This document shows positions 62,785 to 64,000 of a stretch of DNA of 64,000 nucleotides, one piece after another; positions within the stretch are counted from its first letter, which is position 1; each line of letters starts with the position of its first letter. A program made the position numbers and the translations under genes. A model generated the notes under the pieces. It searched no databases. It had not been told where the DNA came from and was given only the letters and a program-made list of their open reading frames with translations. This DNA is from Lachnospiraceae bacterium (GTDB lineage: Bacteria; Bacillota; Clostridia; Lachnospirales; Lachnospiraceae): NCBI GenBank assembly GCA_017405805.1, contig JAFQZU010000014.1, positions 55,114 through 119,113 of the forward strand. The letters are read 5' to 3'.

Positions 62785-62838
62785 GCCGCCTCTCTCTGCT
62801 TTTATACTATGCTGTAAGTACGTCTTCCTTTATTGTGT

Positions 62839-63150
62839 TTATTTTACTACGTTTCTTGTCATACGACAAGTTATGCAGGCATATATGAAATGGCGTTTCA
62901 CGCAAGGTGCATAGGTGTGAAAAAGCCTCATGCCGCTGGAAATGATCCTGTTTTTCTTACCAATCCGGACACTGGCAAATCCGCTGAAATCGCCCTTCAG
63001 CATTTCTACTTTACCATAGGAGCACTCATAACCATTTCGCATGATATCTTTCAACAATTTGTTGACCTTTTTCAAAGTTGCCTTCTCCGCCTGTAAGCTT
63101 TCATACTCTTTCCAGGCCTCTGACTGCCATAAAAGATTCCGCATAATCAA
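62839..63150 (-). CDS. Txe/YoeB-like mRNA endonuclease toxin
   Basis: A 103-aa RelE-superfamily toxin. LLWQSEAWKEYESLQAEK, LKKVNKLLKDIMRNGY and the block KVEMLKGDFSGFASVRIGKKNRII follow the YoeB/Txe consensus. The usual C-terminal GHY reads KRHF here and about 15 extra residues follow, so the end is atypical and may be degraded. The ATG overlaps the antitoxin stop (ATGA). It would cleave mRNA at the ribosome. Confidence 0.8.
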   Translation of the reverse strand: MIMRNLLWQSEAWKEYESLQAEKATLKKVNKLLKDIMRNGYECSYGKVEMLKGDFSGFASVRIGKKNRIISSGMRLFHTYAPCVKRHFIYACITCRMTRNVVK

Positions 63151-63416
63151 GCCTCAATAATGCTGTGTGCAGTAACATTTCCTGCTGTGACATCGTCAAT
63201 GCGGCGCTTCAGTTCAGCAGCCTCTGCAGGTGTAAAACCATTTGCATCTCGCATGGAAAACGTCATGGACTGGGAACGAACCGCCTGCCTCACAAGTGCC
63301 AGAGTGGCAGCAGACATGGAGAGGCCAAATGCATCACAGAGAGCACTATAACTTTCTCTGGTTTTTCTATCCATCTTAAAAGTGAAATTGGTCATTTCTT
63401 CTGTAGTCCCGATCAT
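63147..63416 (-). CDS. RelB/DinJ family antitoxin
   Basis: An 89-aa antitoxin with an N-terminal ribbon-helix-helix (MTNFTFKMDRKTRESYSALCDAFGLSMSAA) and a C-terminal helix for toxin binding. The ATG at 63416 is nine bases from AAGGAG; another ATG three codons earlier lies too close to it. A RelB-type antitoxin with a YoeB-type toxin is a mixed pairing. Promoter and a perfect palindrome lie directly upstream. Confidence 0.83.
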   Translation of the reverse strand: MIGTTEEMTNFTFKMDRKTRESYSALCDAFGLSMSAATLALVRQAVRSQSMTFSMRDANGFTPAEAAELKRRIDDVTAGNVTAHSIIEA

Positions 63417-63440
63417 TCTAATCATCTCCTTCCTGCTTTT

Positions 63441-63469
63441 AATATGCCAGATTCCGCTTGCTTTGTCAA
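63441..63469 (-). promoter_or_regulatory. Promoter of the toxin-antitoxin operon
   Basis: Minus strand: perfect TTGACA (63469-63464), 17-nt spacer, CATATT (63446-63441). Confidence 0.7.
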
Positions 63470-63479
63470 GTGCTTTTCA

Positions 63480-63493
63480 TGTGCTATAGCACA
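63480..63493. promoter_or_regulatory. Palindromic operator candidate
   Basis: TGTGCTATAGCACA is a perfect 14-bp palindrome ten bases upstream of the -35. It suits a ribbon-helix-helix dimer, such as the adjacent antitoxin. Confidence 0.55.
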
Positions 63494-63589
63494 CGTTATT
63501 AATAAGAGCCGATGTTCCAATGAAGCGGATTGGCATCGCATCATTGGTTTCCGCTGATTGGTTTCCGCGTCGGTTTTCCGGGGGAAAAG

Positions 63590-64000
63590 TCAGTTTACAA
63601 CGGCCTTGGCACACAGAATGAATTCCTCAATCACGCTCCACTGATAGGACTGCGCCTGATATCCGAATTGAATGCAGCCCACGGTCTCCGCCCCAAACGG
63701 GAAGAGCCATACTGATTCCATCTGTTGCGGCGTCAGCACACTCTGGACGATTTTTTGCGGGCAGACGCACGCTCCGACTCCGTAAAGACTGAGCCGCAGC
63801 AACATTCCCACATTATGCGAGACCGCTGTGACGATGGGATTGTCAACGCCTGCCCGCCTTAAAATATCACGACTGATCCTGCCGTCTATATCTTCCATGC
63901 CGCCCAACACAAAGGGGCATTCCTTTAACGCACTGTAATCCCCCGCAAGTAAATGTCTCTTACACTCCTCAGCGCTGTAGGTAAAGCGCTTGGCAAAAAG
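63590..64000 (-). CDS. LysR family regulator, 3' part only
   Basis: The frame stays open to the window edge and gives the last 136 residues of a LysR substrate-binding domain: LKECPFVLGGMEDIDGRISR, then NPIVTAVSHNVGMLLRLSLYG, VGACVCPQKIVQSVL. The N-terminal helix-turn-helix lies outside the window. No target can be assigned from what is visible. The 173 bp between it and the antitoxin gene hold only the toxin-antitoxin promoter and palindrome. Confidence 0.82.
   Translation of the reverse strand, partial: LFAKRFTYSAEECKRHLLAGDYSALKECPFVLGGMEDIDGRISRDILRRAGVDNPIVTAVSHNVGMLLRLSLYGVGACVCPQKIVQSVLTPQQMESVWLFPFGAETVGCIQFGYQAQSYQWSVIEEFILCAKAVVN

Noticed and set aside
62839-62930. Frameshift at the end of the YoeB-like toxin
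   Set aside because: No single-base change restores a clearly better ending; the present frame still gives a plausible HF-containing tail, so I left it intact with a note.

Overview
The window looks like the chromosome of a moderately GC-rich anaerobic member of the Clostridia, probably Lachnospiraceae or a close relative. Pointers are an oxygen-independent (cbi-type) cobalamin pathway, reverse rubrerythrin, PPi-dependent phosphofructokinase, the fhs-fchA-folD formate/folate module, PaaK and ACT proteins, an AmmeMemoRadiSam cluster, and a surface-protein tail of the type common in that family. I saw no tRNA, rRNA, CRISPR array, transposase or phage structural gene.

Region 1 (84-26039, all minus strand) is a near-complete corrinoid locus. 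Upstream lies a small unit of RACE-like corrinoid activator, DUF2284 protein and CobT with its own promoter. Over the cobT stop codon a second promoter drives a cobalamin riboswitch with a terminator. After it come cbiK (as a secreted lipoprotein), cbiP, cobD, cbiC, cbiD, cbiF, cbiH, cbiJ-E-T (fused), a BtuFCD-like importer, cbiB, cobS, cbiG (fused to a Cys-rich domain), cbiA, a CobU-CobU-CobC fusion, a MATE exporter and an iron alcohol dehydrogenase. Most junctions are 1-4 bp overlaps, so translation is probably coupled. cbiL, the uroporphyrinogen methyltransferase and a corrinoid adenosyltransferase are not in the window.

Region 2 (26142-30841, plus strand) carries DegV, a MarR regulator, and then a strong promoter, a 30-codon Phe-rich leader peptide and a terminator ahead of a PaaK-type CoA ligase and a double-ACT protein. 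This looks like a ribosome-mediated phenylalanine attenuator. A 137-bp inverted repeat and a D-amino-acid aminotransferase follow.

Region 3 (30863-36383, minus) is a thiSFGHE operon behind a TPP riboswitch, followed in the map by a DnaJ-like chaperone and a metallo-beta-lactamase-fold hydrolase. Region 4 (36619-47970) holds a giant ABC ATPase-permease fusion, an M29 aminopeptidase, a YdcF-like membrane protein, Pfp, the 3' remnant of a surface protein, a lysophospholipase-like hydrolase, a small secreted protein and reverse rubrerythrin. Region 5 (48049-57785) has the fhs-fchA-folD-focA formate module, the four-gene AmmeMemoRadiSam operon, lplA, and an ArsB/NhaD-type permease behind what reads as a yybP-ykoY (manganese) riboswitch.

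Region 6 (57790-64000) is accessory and partly decayed. It has a glycosyltransferase/TetR pair with a truncated divergent gene, and a polar amino-acid ABC transporter with a frameshifted permease and a beheaded binding protein. It also has a HipA-like kinase paired with an HTH protein, a RelB/YoeB-type toxin-antitoxin pair, and the 3' part of a LysR regulator. The most novel-looking elements are the Phe leader attenuator, the lipoprotein cobaltochelatase sharing a domain type with the corrinoid-binding lipoprotein, the permease under a putative Mn riboswitch, and the kinase/HTH pair.
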